In this document: positions 11,461-23,365 of the stretch, piece after piece
How positions within the stretch are numbered: position 1 is the stretch's first letter
Layout: every line of letters starts with the position of its first letter
Source of the DNA: Arion vulgaris
Lineage: Eukaryota; Mollusca; Gastropoda; Stylommatophora; Arionidae
Direction: 5' to 3'
Assembly (NCBI GenBank): GCA_020796225.1
Contig: CM036765.1
Location: 1,678,228-1,742,227, forward strand
Length of the DNA: 64,000 nucleotides
Translations under genes and position numbers: made by a program
Notes under the pieces: generated by a model
Seen by the model: only the letters and a program-made list of their open reading frames with translations
Databases searched by the model: none
Told to the model about the DNA's origin: nothing

Positions 11461-11790
11461 CATATAAATGGAAATATAAGAAAGAATGAGAAAATCTTTT
11501 GCAATTTGGAATAGATGAGACAGCTCTTGAAGACAAATGAATCAGAAAACTTCTTAGCAACTTTCGTTACAAATAGATGAAAACTTAATCTTCAATGATG
11601 AATATGAAACTCTGATGTAATAGAATGAAAACTCTGCAATCTTCAAAAGAATGAGAAACTCTGCAATTTACAAAAGTGATAAAACTCTTCAATCTACAAA
11701 TAGAATGAAACCTTGCAATGTTACAAATAGAATGAAATCTGCAATGTTACAAGAATAGAAACTCTTCAATGTTACAATATGAAAAGCATA
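11461..11790. repeat. Decayed right flank of the 31-bp array
   Basis: Recognisable AAATAGAATGA and CTCTTGCAAT pieces with many single-base deletions. Confidence 0.65.
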
Positions 11791-11929
11791 AATACTTTGA
11801 ACTTAGTAAAAAGCATGCTATTGATAGCATTATCAAAGCGAAATCATAGAGAATTAAACCAGAGACATAGCATGATGCTAATATGGTACAACTATGCAAG
11901 CTGACAGCTTTGGACAAACTTCAGAAAGA
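11791..11929. other. Short unique spacer
   Basis: No feature recognised. Confidence 0.3.
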
Positions 11930-12230
11930 TGTTTATGTACAACTTTCTTCAGCATACTATATGAAATATAACAAAACTATAGTACAATTTATTGCAGTGA
12001 CATCTTATAGTACAACTTATCAACAAGCATACTATATGTAAATATCAAAAACTTTTACAACTATCAACAAGCATACTATATGTACAACTTATCAACAAGC
12101 ATGCTATATGTACAACTATCAACAAGCTACATATACAACTTCAACAAGCGCTATGTCATCAAAATATATAGTACAACTATCAACAGGATACATTGTACAA
12201 TTATCAACAACAACTTATGTAATTTTCAAC
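11930..12230. repeat. Degenerate repeat of about 28 bp
   Basis: Copies share CAACTTATCAACAAGCATAC and TATATGTA with variable spacing; about eight recognisable. Confidence 0.7.
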
Positions 12231-12438
12231 ATGATAAAGACAACTGACAACAAGCAAGACCATCAACAGACATTACCTTCCAGCTTTAAACAATCTTAAT
12301 CTGTGAGCAAAGGAAGTGGAATGCGTTTGAATTAGTTGATGAGAAGATCGACTGGACATCCTGATGTTTACCTATTGTGGTTATTTGTCGCATGGATTGC
12401 TGTCTGATGGTTAGTGCGTGCTTTTATGCGTGTGCATA

Positions 12439-12498
12439 CATTTGCTGTTAGAACATTTGCTGTTAGAACATTTGCTGTTAGAACATTTGCTGTTAGAA
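12439..12498. repeat. 15-bp minisatellite, 4 copies
   Basis: CATTTGCTGTTAGAA repeated four times without change. Confidence 0.93.
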
Positions 12499-12554
12499 CC
12501 GCGTGGGAGCTTGCAAAGTGCAAGTTGCACAAGTGTAGAGAGAAGTGTAAAGCT

Positions 12555-12717
12555 TTCTCAGGTAGAGAGGACATTGGAAGCTATCAAGTTACAGACAGAA
12601 GTTGAAACTGTACAGGTAGAGAGGACATTGGAAGCTATCAAGTTACAGACAGAAGTTGAAACTGTACAGGTAGAGAGGACATTGGAAGCTATCAAGTTAC
12701 AGACAGAAGTTGAAACT
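12555..12717. repeat. 54-bp minisatellite, 3 copies
   Basis: Unit of 54 bp reading ERTLEAIKLQTEVETVQV on the plus strand. Its last third is the seed of the 27-bp array that follows, so the two are nested. Confidence 0.92.
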
Positions 12718-12960
12718 GTACAGGTAGATAGAAAAGTTGAAACTGTACAGGTAGATAGAAAAATAGAAACTGTACAGGTAGATAGAAAAATAGAAACTGT
12801 ACAGGTAGATAGAAAAGTAATAGCTGTCCATGTAAATAGAAAATATGAAACTGTACAGGTAGATATAAAATATGAAACTGTACAGGTAGATAGAAAATAT
12901 GAAACTGTACAGGTAGATAGAAAACTGTACAGGTAGATATGAAAACTGTACAGGTAGATA
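12718..12960. repeat. 27-bp minisatellite, about 9 copies
   Basis: Unit GAAACTGTACAGGTAGATAG plus AAAAGTT, 27 bp, read as DRKVETVQV. Together with the 54-bp units it keeps a 172-codon frame open (12418-12936), but the frame begins in two other repeats and has no recognisable domain. Confidence 0.9.
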
Positions 12961-13065
12961 TGTAGCCGGCCTGTTGTTATTATTTATTCCGAATGTCTCT
13001 AATACCGGGTTACATCATCAAAATAATGTGACTGTAGCCGGCCTGTTGTTATTATACTGACATGG
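12961..13065. repeat. 72-bp tandem duplication
   Basis: TGTAGCCGGCCTGTTGTTAT occurs at 12961 and 13033. The start resembles a TG...CA style LTR edge, but no second LTR or primer-binding site was found. Confidence 0.6.
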
Positions 13066-13377
13066 ACATGTTACACATCCTCCATCATTGTCTATCTACA
13101 ACTGTTCTAATTTCTGTTCTAGATTTTAGTTATCTAGTTGGCCATGGCACCCCTGGTATCTATACCAGAATGATATTGTCTGCAGGTATTTTGTAAATTT
13201 TAAAAATTTATTTCTGCTTCTATAAGAACAACATAATTTCTATCTCTCTCCAAATCAATCATAAATTCACCAAATACCTGAACAATGTCACAATTTAATT
13301 CCTCTCTCAGCTTTCCTTACTGAGAACTTAATCATTAAACATGAATTGATACAATAATCACACATAAATCAATAGTT
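13066..13377. other. Unique spacer, possibly TE-derived
   Basis: No coding frame or RNA signature recognised. Confidence 0.3.
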
Positions 13378-13625
13378 CTCAGGGCTTCAGCCAATTCTGT
13401 CCTCCAATCTCAGGGCTTCAGCCAATTCTGTCCTCCAATCTCAGGGCTTCAGCCAATTCTGTTCTCCAATCTCAGGGCGTAAGCCAATTCTGTCCTCCAA
13501 TCTCTGGGCGTAAGCCAATTCTGTCCTCCAATCTCAGGGCGTAAGCCAATTCTGTCCTCCAATCTCAGGGCTTAAGTCATTTCTGTCCTCCAATCTCAGG
13601 ACTGAAGCCAATTCTGTCCTCCACT
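13378..13625. repeat. 31-bp minisatellite, 8 copies
   Basis: Unit TCTCAGGGCTTCAGCCAATT...CTGTCCTCCAA, exactly 31 bp. The first three copies have GGCTTCAG, the middle three GGCGTAAG, and later ones diverge, so variants are clustered. Confidence 0.94.
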
Positions 13626-13839
13626 TTTCGTGTCTCCACCTATATAACAGAAAAATACTCTATCCTATGAAGAAAAGAATCAAACTCAATCCAACTCGTA
13701 ATTCCATGGTCTCCGCTACTTCGACTATATTTTCTCTAGATCGAGATTCACATCCTCCACAATAACTGACTCAATTGAATATCTAGATATGCCTACCAAA
13801 ATTGTCCTACTGGTCGGTCAGATCTGTTTCCACATCTAC

Positions 13840-13886
13840 TGGATCTCTTATATCTACTGGATCTCTTATATCTACTCGATCTCTCT
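13840..13886. repeat. 18-bp repeat, 2-3 copies
   Basis: GGATCTCTTATATCTACT occurs twice, followed by a partial CGATCTCT copy. Confidence 0.75.
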
Positions 13887-14090
13887 ACAAATAACACCGG
13901 GTCTGCTCGAGCTACCATCCACAGAGATGTAACGGGTCTGCTCTGCTTGAGCAGCTATCCTGGCTTCAGTCTCTCGAATTCCATCCACCGTATTTATACC
14001 AGGCTGGTGTTATGCAATCTATATTCCTCCCGAAAGTTCTAGATCGGGGTTGTTTTTCTCAAAATACTACGCCTAACAATAATCTATGAA
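13887..14090. other. Unique spacer
   Basis: No feature recognised. Confidence 0.3.
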
Positions 14091-14094
14091 TTTG

Positions 14095-14392
14095 ATTGGT
14101 CTAGTTAACTATCCTCATTTAAAAATGCGTTGTGTTATGAAGATGAAAATCGTGGCATATCCTAAAGGACGTAGTCATCAATCACAGTAAACGAGTCGTT
14201 GATTTTCTAGGCACCACTTATACGTTCAGTAGTTTGCCATTGCTTTCTGAACGGTGAGGTCTATTTTACCTTTTGTAAAAATCCCACGGAAACGAATTTG
14301 CTTCCAAACTTGCCAACGTGGGGTTTGAACCAGGTACGCTTGGGTCTGTGATCAAACTCACTACCGCTTGAGCTACAGCCGCTCACTAGATC
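14095..14392 (-). repeat. tRNA-derived SINE (minus strand)
   Basis: Read on the minus strand from 14392, the head GCTGTAGCTCAAGCGGTAGT matches an RNA polymerase III A box and TGGTTCAAACCCC a B box, with tRNA-like spacing. A non-tRNA body follows, with AGCAATGGCAAACTACTG near its centre. No long A tail is visible. The head would serve as an internal promoter if intact. I rank it a SINE rather than a tRNA gene because no cloverleaf acceptor pairing is evident. Confidence 0.7.
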
Positions 14393-14605
14393 CTTAAATC
14401 AGTCATTCTTCGAAAAGCACGCGAATATCACCTGATGTTTACTTCCTCCTAAGTGTCCAATTTTCTTGAGTACACATATTTCTTTTCCTTGAAATACTCA
14501 GATTTTATAATGCGGGTATGGTTACATTTCTTCCTTACTTTCGTCTGCTTGATATCCGATCTCATTATATGATTATCTCCTGCTATAAACATAACTTCAC
14601 TGTCA

Positions 14606-14692
14606 CAGATAGAAAAGCAGAAGTTGTACATGTAGAACAGTAGAAACTGTACAGGTAGATAGAAAAGTAGAAACTTTACAGGTAGGACTAGG
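14606..14692. repeat. Outlying copies of the 27-bp unit of 12.7-12.96 kb
   Basis: Two to three units with GTAGAAACTGTACAGGTAGA and AGATAGAAAAG, diverged from the array 1.7 kb to the left. Confidence 0.75.
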
Positions 14693-14693
14693 A

Positions 14694-14812
14694 ACTCGAT
14701 TTCACCTACACTGATATCAGGGACGTCTAGAAAAATATCCAGATTGTTCCACAAGGGAGCGAACCAGGTACCTTTGGCATGAGAGACGAGCAATTAACAT
14801 TTACACCACAAG
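14694..14812 (-). repeat. tRNA-like SINE head, second family (minus strand)
   Basis: On the minus strand an A-box-like GTGGTGTAAATGTTAATTGC is followed by the B box CTGGTTCGCTCCC about 30 bp later. The body contains GATATCAG, the same string that forms the 8-bp array starting next to its head. Confidence 0.5.
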
Positions 14813-14895
14813 AATCAGGATATCAGGATATCAGGATATCAGGATATCAGGATATCAGGATATCAGGATATCAGGATATCAGGATATCAGGATAT
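14813..14895. repeat. 8-bp minisatellite, about 10 copies
   Basis: ATATCAGG repeated in perfect tandem. Confidence 0.93.
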
Positions 14896-15412
14896 CACAT
14901 TTACACCACAAGAATCAGGATATCAGGATATCAAACTGTATGAACTCACCCACCACAAGAATCAGGATATCACATTTACACCACAAGAATCAGGATATCA
15001 GGATATCAGGATATCAAACTGTATGAACTCACCTACCACAAGAATCAGGATATCAAACTGTATAAACTCACCTATCACAAGAATCAGGATATCAAACTGT
15101 ATGAACTCACCTACCACAAGAATCAGGATATCAGGATATCAGGATATCAAACTGTATGAACTCACCTACCACAAGAATCAGGATATCAGGATATCAAACT
15201 GTATGAACTCACCTATCACAAGAATCAGGATATCAGGATATCAAACTGTATGAACTCACCTACCACAAGAATCAGGATATCAGGATATCAAACTGTATGA
15301 ACTCACCTATCACAAGAATCAGGATATCAAACTGTATGAACTCACCTACCATAAGAATCAGGATATCAAACTGTATGAACTCACCTATCACAAGAATCAG
15401 GATATCACAAGA
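14896..15412. repeat. Composite array: about 37-bp unit with embedded 8-bp repeats
   Basis: The unit AAACTGTATGAACTCACCTA...CCACAAGAATCAGGATATC recurs about 11 times. The number of internal ATATCAGG copies varies from one to three, so copy length varies by multiples of 8. Confidence 0.9.
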
Positions 15413-15534
15413 ACATGTCGCCCGTTCACTACAAGCAGGCGGAAAGTGAATCAAGTACTTTTATAGCTATAATTTGTTTCCAAATTCGTGAACACGCTAA
15501 GGTTTAATTTGTACGAAAATCATGTACTAGATGT

Positions 15535-16342
15535 GATAACAGTAAATGTCTTGCAGTACCTGCTCACGATATTACGTTCAATTTCACTATTAGATAACAG
15601 TAAATGTCTTGCAGTACCTGCTCACAATATTACGAATTCGATAACAGTAAATGTCTTGCAGTACCTGCTCACGATATTACGAATTCGATAACAGTAAATG
15701 TCTTGCAGTACCTGCTCACAATATTACGAATTCGATAACAGTAAATGTCTTGCAGTACCTGCTCACGATATTACGAATTCGATAACAGTAAATGTCTTGC
15801 AGTACCTGCTCACAATATTACGAATTCGATAACAGTAAATGTCTTGCAGTACCTGCTCACGATATTACGAATTCGATAACAGTAAATGTCTTGCAGTACC
15901 TGCTCACAATATTACGAATTCGATAACAGTAAATGTCTTGCAGTACCTGCTCACGATATTACGAATTCGATAACAGTAAATGTCTTGCAGTACCTGCTCA
16001 CGATATTACGAATTCGATAACAGTAAATGTCTTGCAGTACCTGCTCACGATATTACGAATTCGATAACAGTAAATGTCTTGCAGTACCTGCTCACGATAT
16101 TACGAATTCGATAACAGTAAATGTCTTGCAGTACCTGCTCACAATATTACGAATTCGATAACAGTAAATGTCTTGCAGTACCTGCTCACGATATTACGAA
16201 TTCGATAACAGTAAATGTCTTGCAGTACCTGCTCACAATATTACGAATTCGATAACAGTAAATGTCTTGCAGTACCTGCTCACAATATTACGAATTCGAT
16301 AACAGTAAATGTCTTGCAGTACCTGCTCACAATATTACGAAT
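15535..16342. repeat. 47-bp minisatellite, about 17 copies
   Basis: Unit GATAACAGTAAATGTCTTGC...AGTACCTGCTCACGATATTACGAATTC. Copies differ almost only at CACGATAT versus CACAATAT, a CpG-to-CpA change. The two types alternate strictly through the first eight or so copies, indicating amplification of a 94-bp dimer. Confidence 0.95.
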
Positions 16343-16915
16343 TCATATTTCATTAATTGTAACTTGGTTGATGTAAAAGACGTTTAGAAAACACAAATTT
16401 GTTTACATAACCGAAACAAAAATGATAATCAAGGTTTAGAATTTACAGTAATACACAAAATGGTGGCAAAAGTTTGCAAAGTCGTATCCCTAATACATAT
16501 TATAAAAGGCAATGTAACATATTGAACAAATGATACTTTGCACTTTACAAATGTATACACTAATGACAATCATTCGGATACAGTGTGAAATGATGAATTC
16601 CACGAGATTCCCGAATTTAACTAGCGCTAAATTGTATGGGGAGCACGAATTGCGTAATTGTATGAATACTTAACTATCGTACTTTTAAACTTCTACGTGT
16701 GCACCAAATCAACATTGCTGTTAGTTTACTAATAACAAATTAGTGGTTTCGTGATCAAAAACTAAATGGTTTAGGTGAGCAAAAATTACTGTACAAAGGT
16801 CGTGGCGATATCTATGTTATCTAAAGAAAAATGTAAAAATCAATAATTTCTGTCTGCGGATGATTTTATATCGATTGGTAAAGATGTTCACGAATTTTGG
16901 AACGAACTATATTAC
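16343..16915. other. Unique AT-rich region
   Basis: About 570 bp with no repeat, RNA signature or coding frame recognised. Confidence 0.4.
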
Positions 16916-16918
16916 ACT

Positions 16919-17352
16919 ATAGTACACCACATACCCAAGCTATAGACTGTACCTATCCTTGCCACAGACTTTATATAGTTGATCCGGTAACATCGTACAC
17001 CACATACCCAAGCTATAGACTGTACCTATCCTTGGCACAGACTTTACATAGTTGATCCGGTAACATCGTACACCACATACCCAAGCTATAGACTGTACCT
17101 ATCCTTGCCACAGACTTTATATAGTTGATCCGGTAACATCGTACATCACATACCCAAGCTATAGACTGTACCTATCCTTGGCACAGACTTTACATAGTTG
17201 ATCCGGTAACATCGTACACCACATACCCAAGCTATAGACTGTACCTATCCTTGCCACAGACTTTACATAGTTGATCCGGTAACATCGTACACCACATACC
17301 CAAGCTATAGACTGTACCTATCCAAGCCACAGACTTTACATAGTAGATCCGG
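16919..17352. repeat. 73-bp minisatellite, 6 copies
   Basis: Unit contains CACATACCCAAGCTATAGAC. Copies alternate between CTTGCCACAGACTTTATATAG and CTTGGCACAGACTTTACATAG in the first four, so a 146-bp dimer was amplified. Confidence 0.94.
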
Positions 17353-17779
17353 TTACATCATTAATCTATCGTTAGATAGAAAATTATAGAAAAAAAAGAG
17401 AAAAAGAATGATAAAAATACAATATACTTGTCGGAATAGAAAGAAATACTCAGGATAAAATGGAAGAGGAAAGAAATGAGAGAGGGAGAATGAAAGAAAG
17501 GTTTGGGAAAATGAGACCAAAGAAATGCATTAATCATTTGATAGTGTTCGTATGTTGAAGTTATGTCAGAACAGTGAACAGAAATATCCGTTTTAGAGCG
17601 CTCAAAGTACAGCACATCCGGATATCATGAATCTTATCATGTGTTTCTCCGGTTAGTTATCTTTGCGCGTGCTCACTATTTATGTCTTTTATCACACTCT
17701 TAGATATTTTGTGGTTTTGTTTACCTTGGATACCAACTTCAGCATTATTGTTTGCTTTACATTTTTCCCTGTTTTTCTA
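17353..17779. other. Unique spacer, purine-rich at left
   Basis: A-rich and G-rich stretch at 17380-17520, then ordinary sequence. No gene recognised. Confidence 0.35.
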
Positions 17780-18388
17780 TTTGTGAGAAGTTGCATACGG
17801 CTGACATCTGGTTACGGTGCAATGGAAAGCTAATGTAAAGTTTGTGAGAAGTTGCATACGGCTGACATCTGGTTACGGTGCAATGGAAAGCTAATGTAAA
17901 GTTTGTGAGAAGTTGCATACGGCTGACATCTGGTTACGGTGCAATGGATAGTTAGTGTTAAGTTTGTGAGAAGCTGCATACGGCTGACATCTGGTTACGG
18001 TGCAATGGAAAGTTAGTGTTAAGTTTGTGAGAAGTTGCATACGACTGACATCTGGTTACGGTGCACTGGAAAGTTAGTGTTAAGTTTGTGAGAAGTTGCA
18101 TACGGCTGACATCTGGTTACGGTGCACTGGAAAGTTAGTGTTAAGTTTGTGAGAAGTTGCATACGGCTGACATCTGGTTACGGTGCACTGGAAAGCTAGT
18201 GTTAAGTTTGTGAGAAGTTGCATACGGCTGACATCTGGTTACGGTGCAATGGAAAGCTAGTGTTAAGTTTGTGAGAAGTTGCATACGGCTGACATCTGGT
18301 TACGGTGCAATGGAAAGCTAGTGTTAAGTTTGTGAGAAGTTGCATACGGCTGACATCTGGTTACGGTGCAATGGAAAGCTAATGTAAA
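17780..18388. repeat. 61-bp minisatellite, 10 copies
   Basis: Unit TTTGTGAGAAGTTGCATACG...GCTGACATCTGGTTACGGTG. Variants (AAGCTAATGTAAA, AAGTTAGTGTTAA) are grouped in neighbouring copies; the array begins and ends with the same variant. Confidence 0.95.
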
Positions 18389-18452
18389 GATGCGCAATTT
18401 AAGTTAATGTGGTTGTTGTTGATATCGTTGACTTGACCTGACAGAGATTGTG
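18389..18452. other. Short unique spacer between arrays
   Basis: No feature recognised. Confidence 0.4.
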
Positions 18453-21400
18453 TAGATACGCCCATGTTTGTATTGTGTAGGTACGCCCATGTTTGTATTG
18501 TGTAGGTACGCCCATGTTTGTATTGTGTAGATACGCTCATGTTTGTATTGTGTAGATATGCTCATGTTTGTATTGTGTAGATACGCTCATGTTTGTATTG
18601 TGTAGATATGCTCATGTTTGTATTGTGTAGGTATGCTCATGTATGTATTGTGTAGGTATGCTCATGTTTGTATTGTGTAGATATGCTCATGTTTGTATTG
18701 TGTAGATATGCTCATGTTTATATTGTGTAGATATGCTCATGTTTGTATTGTGTAGATATGCTCATGTTTGTATTGTGTAGATATGCTCATGTTTGTATTG
18801 TGTAGATACGCTCATGTTTGTATTGTGTAGATATGCTCATGTTTGTATTGTGTAGGTATGCTCATGTTTGTATTGTGTAGGTATGCTCATGTTTGTATTG
18901 TGTAGATACGCTCATGTTTGTATTGTGTAGATACGCTCATGTTTGTATTGTGTAGGTATGCTCATGTTTGTATTGTGTAGGTATGCTCATGTTTGTATTG
19001 TGTAGATATGCTCATGTTTGTATTGTGTAGATATGCTCATGTTTGTATTGTGTAGATACGCTCATGTTTGTACTGTGTAGATATGCTCATGTTTGTATTG
19101 TGTAGGTATGCTCATGTTTGTATTGTGTAGGTATGCTCATGTTTGTATTGTGTAGATATGCTCATGTTTGTATTGTGTAGATATGCTCATGTTTGTATTG
19201 TGTAGATACGCACATGTTTGTATTGTGTAGATATGCTCATGTTTGTATTGTGTAGATATGCTCATGTTTGTATTGTGTAGATACGCCCATGTTTGTATTG
19301 TGTAGATATGCTCATGTTTGTAATGTGTAGATATGCTCATGTTTGTATTGTGTAGATATGCTAATGTTTGTATTGTGTAGGTATGCTCATGTTTGTAATG
19401 TGTAGATATGCTCATGTTTGTATTGTGTAGATATGCTCATGTTTGTATTGTGTAGGTATGCTCATGTTTGTATTGTGTAGGTATGCTCATGTTTGTATTT
19501 TGTAGATATGCTCATGTTTGTATTGTGTAGATATGCTCATGTTTGTATTGTGTAGATACGCTCATGTTTGTATTGTGTAGATACGATCATGTTTGTATTG
19601 TGTAGGTATGCTCATGTTTGTATTGCGTAGATATGCTCATGTTTGTATTGTGTAGATACGCTCATGTTTGTATTGTGTAGGTATGCTCATGTTTGTATTG
19701 TGTAGATACGCCCATGTTTGTATTGTGTGGATACGTCCATGTTTGTATTGTGTAGATACGCCCATGTTTGTATTGTGTAGGTACGCTCATGTTTGTATTG
19801 TGTAGATACGCCCATGTTTGTATTGTGTAGGTATGCTCATGTTTGTATTGTGTAGATACGCCCACGTTTGTATTGTGTAGATATGCTCATATTTGTATTG
19901 TGTAGATACGCCCATGTTTGTATTGTGTAGATATGCTCATGTTTGTATTGTGTAGATATACTCATGTTTGTATTGTGTAGATACGCTCATGTTTGTATTG
20001 TGTAGATACGCTCTTGTTTGTATTGTGTAGATACGCCCATGTTTGTATTATGTAGATATGCTCATGTTTGTATTGTGTAGATACGCCCATGTTTGTATTG
20101 TGTAGGTATGTTCATGTTTGTATTGTGTAGATACGCTCATGTTTGTATTGTGTAGATACGCTCATGTTTGTATTGTGTAGATATGCTCATGTTTGTATTG
20201 TGTAGGTATGCTCATGTTTGTATTGTGTAGGTATGCTCATGTTTGTATTGTGTAGATATGCTCATGTTTGTATTGTGTAGATATGCTCATGTTTGTATTG
20301 TGTAGATACGCTCATGTTTGTATTGTGTAGATATGCTCATGTTTGTATTGTGTAGGTATGCTCATTTTTGTATTGTGTAGATATGCTCATGTTTGTATTG
20401 TGTAGATACGCTCATGTTTGTATTGTGTAGGTATGCTCATGTTTGTATTGTGTAGATACGCCCATGTTTGTATTGTGTAGATACGTCCATGTTTGTATTG
20501 TGTAGATACGCCCATGTTTGTATTGTGTAGGTACGCTCATGTTTGTATTGTGTAGATACGCCCATGTTTGTATTGTGTAGGTATGCTCATGTTTGTATTG
20601 TGTAGATACGCCCACGTTTGTATTGTGTAGATATGCTCATGTTTGTATTGTGTAGATACGCCCATGTTTGTATTGTGTAGATACGCTCATGTTTGTATTG
20701 TGTAGATACGCCCATGTTTGTATTGTGTAGATATGCTCATGTTTGTATTGTGTAGGTATGCTCATGTTTGTATTGTGTAGATACGCACATGTTTGTATTG
20801 TGTAGATATGCTCATGTTTGTATTGTGTAGATATGCTCATGTTTGTATTGTGTAGATACGCCCATGTTTGTATTGTGTAGATATGCTCATGTTTGTATTG
20901 TGTAGATATGCTCATGTTTGTATTGTGTAGATACGCTCATGTTTGTATTGTGTAGATACGATCTTGTTTGTATTGTGTAGATACGCCCATGTTTGTATTG
21001 TGTAGATATGCTCATGTTTGTATTGTGTAGATACGCCCATGTTTGTATTGTGTAGGTATGTTCATGTTTGTATTGTGTAGATACGCTCATGTTTGTATTG
21101 TGTAGATACGCTCATGTTTGTATTGTGTAGATATGCTCATGTTTGTATTGTGTAGGTATGCTCATGTTTGTATTGTGTAGGTATGCTCATGTTTGTATTG
21201 TGTAGATATGCTCATGTTTGTATTGTGTAGATATGCTCATGTTTGTATTGTGTAGATACGCTCATGTTTGTATTGTGTAGATATGCTCATGTTTTGTGTA
21301 GGTATGCTCATGTTTGTAATGTGTAGATATGCTCATGTTTGTATTGTGTAGATATGCTCATGTTTGTATTGTGTAGGTATGCTCATGTTTGTATTGTGTA

Positions 21401-21910
21401 GGTATGCTCATGTTTGTATTTTGTAGATATGCTCTTGTTTGTATTGTGTAGATATGCTCATGTTTGTATTGTGTAGATACGCTCATGTTTGTATTGTGTA
21501 GATACGATCATGTTTGTATTGTGTAGGTATGCTCATGTTTGTATTGTGTAGATATGCTCATGTTTGTATTGTGTAGATACGCTCATGTTTGTATTGTGTA
21601 GATACGCACATGTTTGTATTGTGTAGATATGCTCATGTTTGTATTGTGTAGATATGCTCATGTTTGTATTGTGTAGATACGCCCATGTTTGTATTGTGTA
21701 GATATGCTCATGTTTGTATTGTGTAGATATGCTCATGTTTGTATTGTGTAGATACGCTCATGTTTGTATTGTGTAGATACGCTCTTGTGTGTATTGTGTA
21801 GATACACCCATGTTTGTATTGTGTAGATACGCCCATGTTTGTATTGTGTAGGTATGCTCATGTTTGTATTGTGTAGATACGCTCATGTTTGTATTGTGTA
21901 GATACGCTCC
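18453..21910. repeat. 25-bp minisatellite, about 138 copies (3.46 kb)
   Basis: Unit GTTTGTATTGTGTAGATATG plus CTCAT, the longest array in the window. Most variation is GATATGCTCAT/GATACGCTCAT and GCTCAT/GCCCAT. Rare variants form matching blocks, for example 19662-19865 and 20412-20615 are near-identical and 750 bp (30 units) apart. Minus-strand frames of 67-92 codons are repeat read-through. Confidence 0.97.
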
Positions 21911-22124
21911 TGGAACTCAGTCTCATTTTCATGCCACCAGCATTTACCAGTTAATATTCAATTGTACGTAATATTTCAGAAACCCGCATTGCTGCTTTTC
22001 TGACAAGATTCCAAAGATGTCATATATGATATGTTCACTACTTCGTGTTAAATTCTATCTCCGTGTTTCCTTTAGTTTGTATTATTGATGTTTAGATGGA
22101 GTTGTTATATTTCAACTTATTATA
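21911..22124. other. Unique spacer
   Basis: No feature recognised. Confidence 0.35.
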
Positions 22125-22815
22125 AGGCATGATGTGTATGATGTTGATCTCATGATGTGTATGATGATGATATCATGATGTGTATGATGTTGATCTCATG
22201 ATGTGTATGATGTTGATCTCATGATTTGTATGTTGTTAATCTCATAATGTGTATGATGTTGATCTCATGATGTTGATCTCATGATGTGTATGATGTTGAT
22301 CTCATGATGTGTTTGATGTTGATCTCATAATGTGTATGATGTTGATCTCATGATGTTGATCTCATGATGTGTATGATGTTGATCTCATGATGTGTATGAT
22401 GTTGATCTCATGATGTGTATGATGTTGATATCATAATGTGTATGATGTTGATCTCATGATGTTGATCTCATGATGTGTATGATGTTGATCTCATGATGTG
22501 TATGATGTTGATTTCATGATGTTGATCTCATGATGAGTATGATGTTGATCTCATGATGTTGATCTCATGATATGTATGATGTTGATCGCATGATGTTGAT
22601 CTCATGATGTGTATGATGTTTATCTCATGATGTATATGCTGTTGATCTCATGATGTGTATGATGTTGATCTCATGATATCTATGATGTTGATCTCATGAT
22701 GTATATGATGATGATATCATGATGTGTATGATGTTGATCTCATGATGTGTATGATGTTGATCTCAGATGTACGATGTTGATCTCATGATGTGTATGATGT
22801 TGATCTTTGATGGTA
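22125..22815. repeat. 23-bp minisatellite with 14-bp shortened units
   Basis: Unit GATGTGTATGATGTTGATCT plus CAT, with many copies reduced to GATGTTGATCTCAT. About 32 units in total with scattered substitutions. Confidence 0.93.
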
Positions 22816-22884
22816 TGGGTGTGATCTCAAACGTTAATCATGGAAATATCCTCAACATTTTAACAACAGGATAGGTTCACTAAC

Positions 22885-23365
22885 TTGGTTTATATAACAC
22901 TTTATATATGTGTTTGATAAATCAAATGTCATGTTAACTTAGTGTATATAACACTTTATATATATGTTTGATACATCAAATGTCATGTTAACTTAGTGTA
23001 TATAACACTTTATATATGTGTTTGATACATCAAATGTCATGTTAACTTAGTGTATATAACACTTTATGTATGTGTTTGATACATCAAATGTCATGTTAAC
23101 TTAGTGTATATAACACTTTATATATATGTTTGATACATCAAATGTCATGTTAACTTAGTGTATATAACACTTTATATATGTGTTTGATACATCAAATGTC
23201 ATGTTAACTTAGTGTATATAACACTTTATATATGTGTTTGATACATCAAATGTCATGTTAACTTAGTGTATATAACACTTTATATATGTGTTTGATACAT
23301 CAAATGTCATGTTAACTTAGTGTATATAACACTTTATATATGTGTTTGATACATCAAATGTCATT
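22885..23365. repeat. 54-bp minisatellite, 9 copies
   Basis: Unit ATGTTAACTTAGTGTATATA...CACTTTATATATGTGTTTGATACATCAAATGTC. Nearly perfect. Confidence 0.95.

Noticed and set aside
12418..12936. 172-codon frame with ERTLEAIKLQTEVETVQV repeats
   Set aside because: Composed of 15-, 54- and 27-bp arrays end to end; no sequence outside the repeats supports coding.
12961..13065. Possible LTR beginning with TGTAGCCGGCC
   Set aside because: Only a 72-bp tandem duplication is seen. No paired LTR, primer-binding site or gag/pol frame nearby.
15594..16342. Regularly spaced repeats that could suggest a CRISPR array
   Set aside because: There are no variable spacers; the whole 47-bp unit is repeated. 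The same holds for the other arrays, and the context is eukaryotic.
18453..21910. Possible centromeric or telomeric satellite
   Set aside because: The 25-bp unit has no telomere motif, and one local array among dozens of different ones does not look like a centromere.
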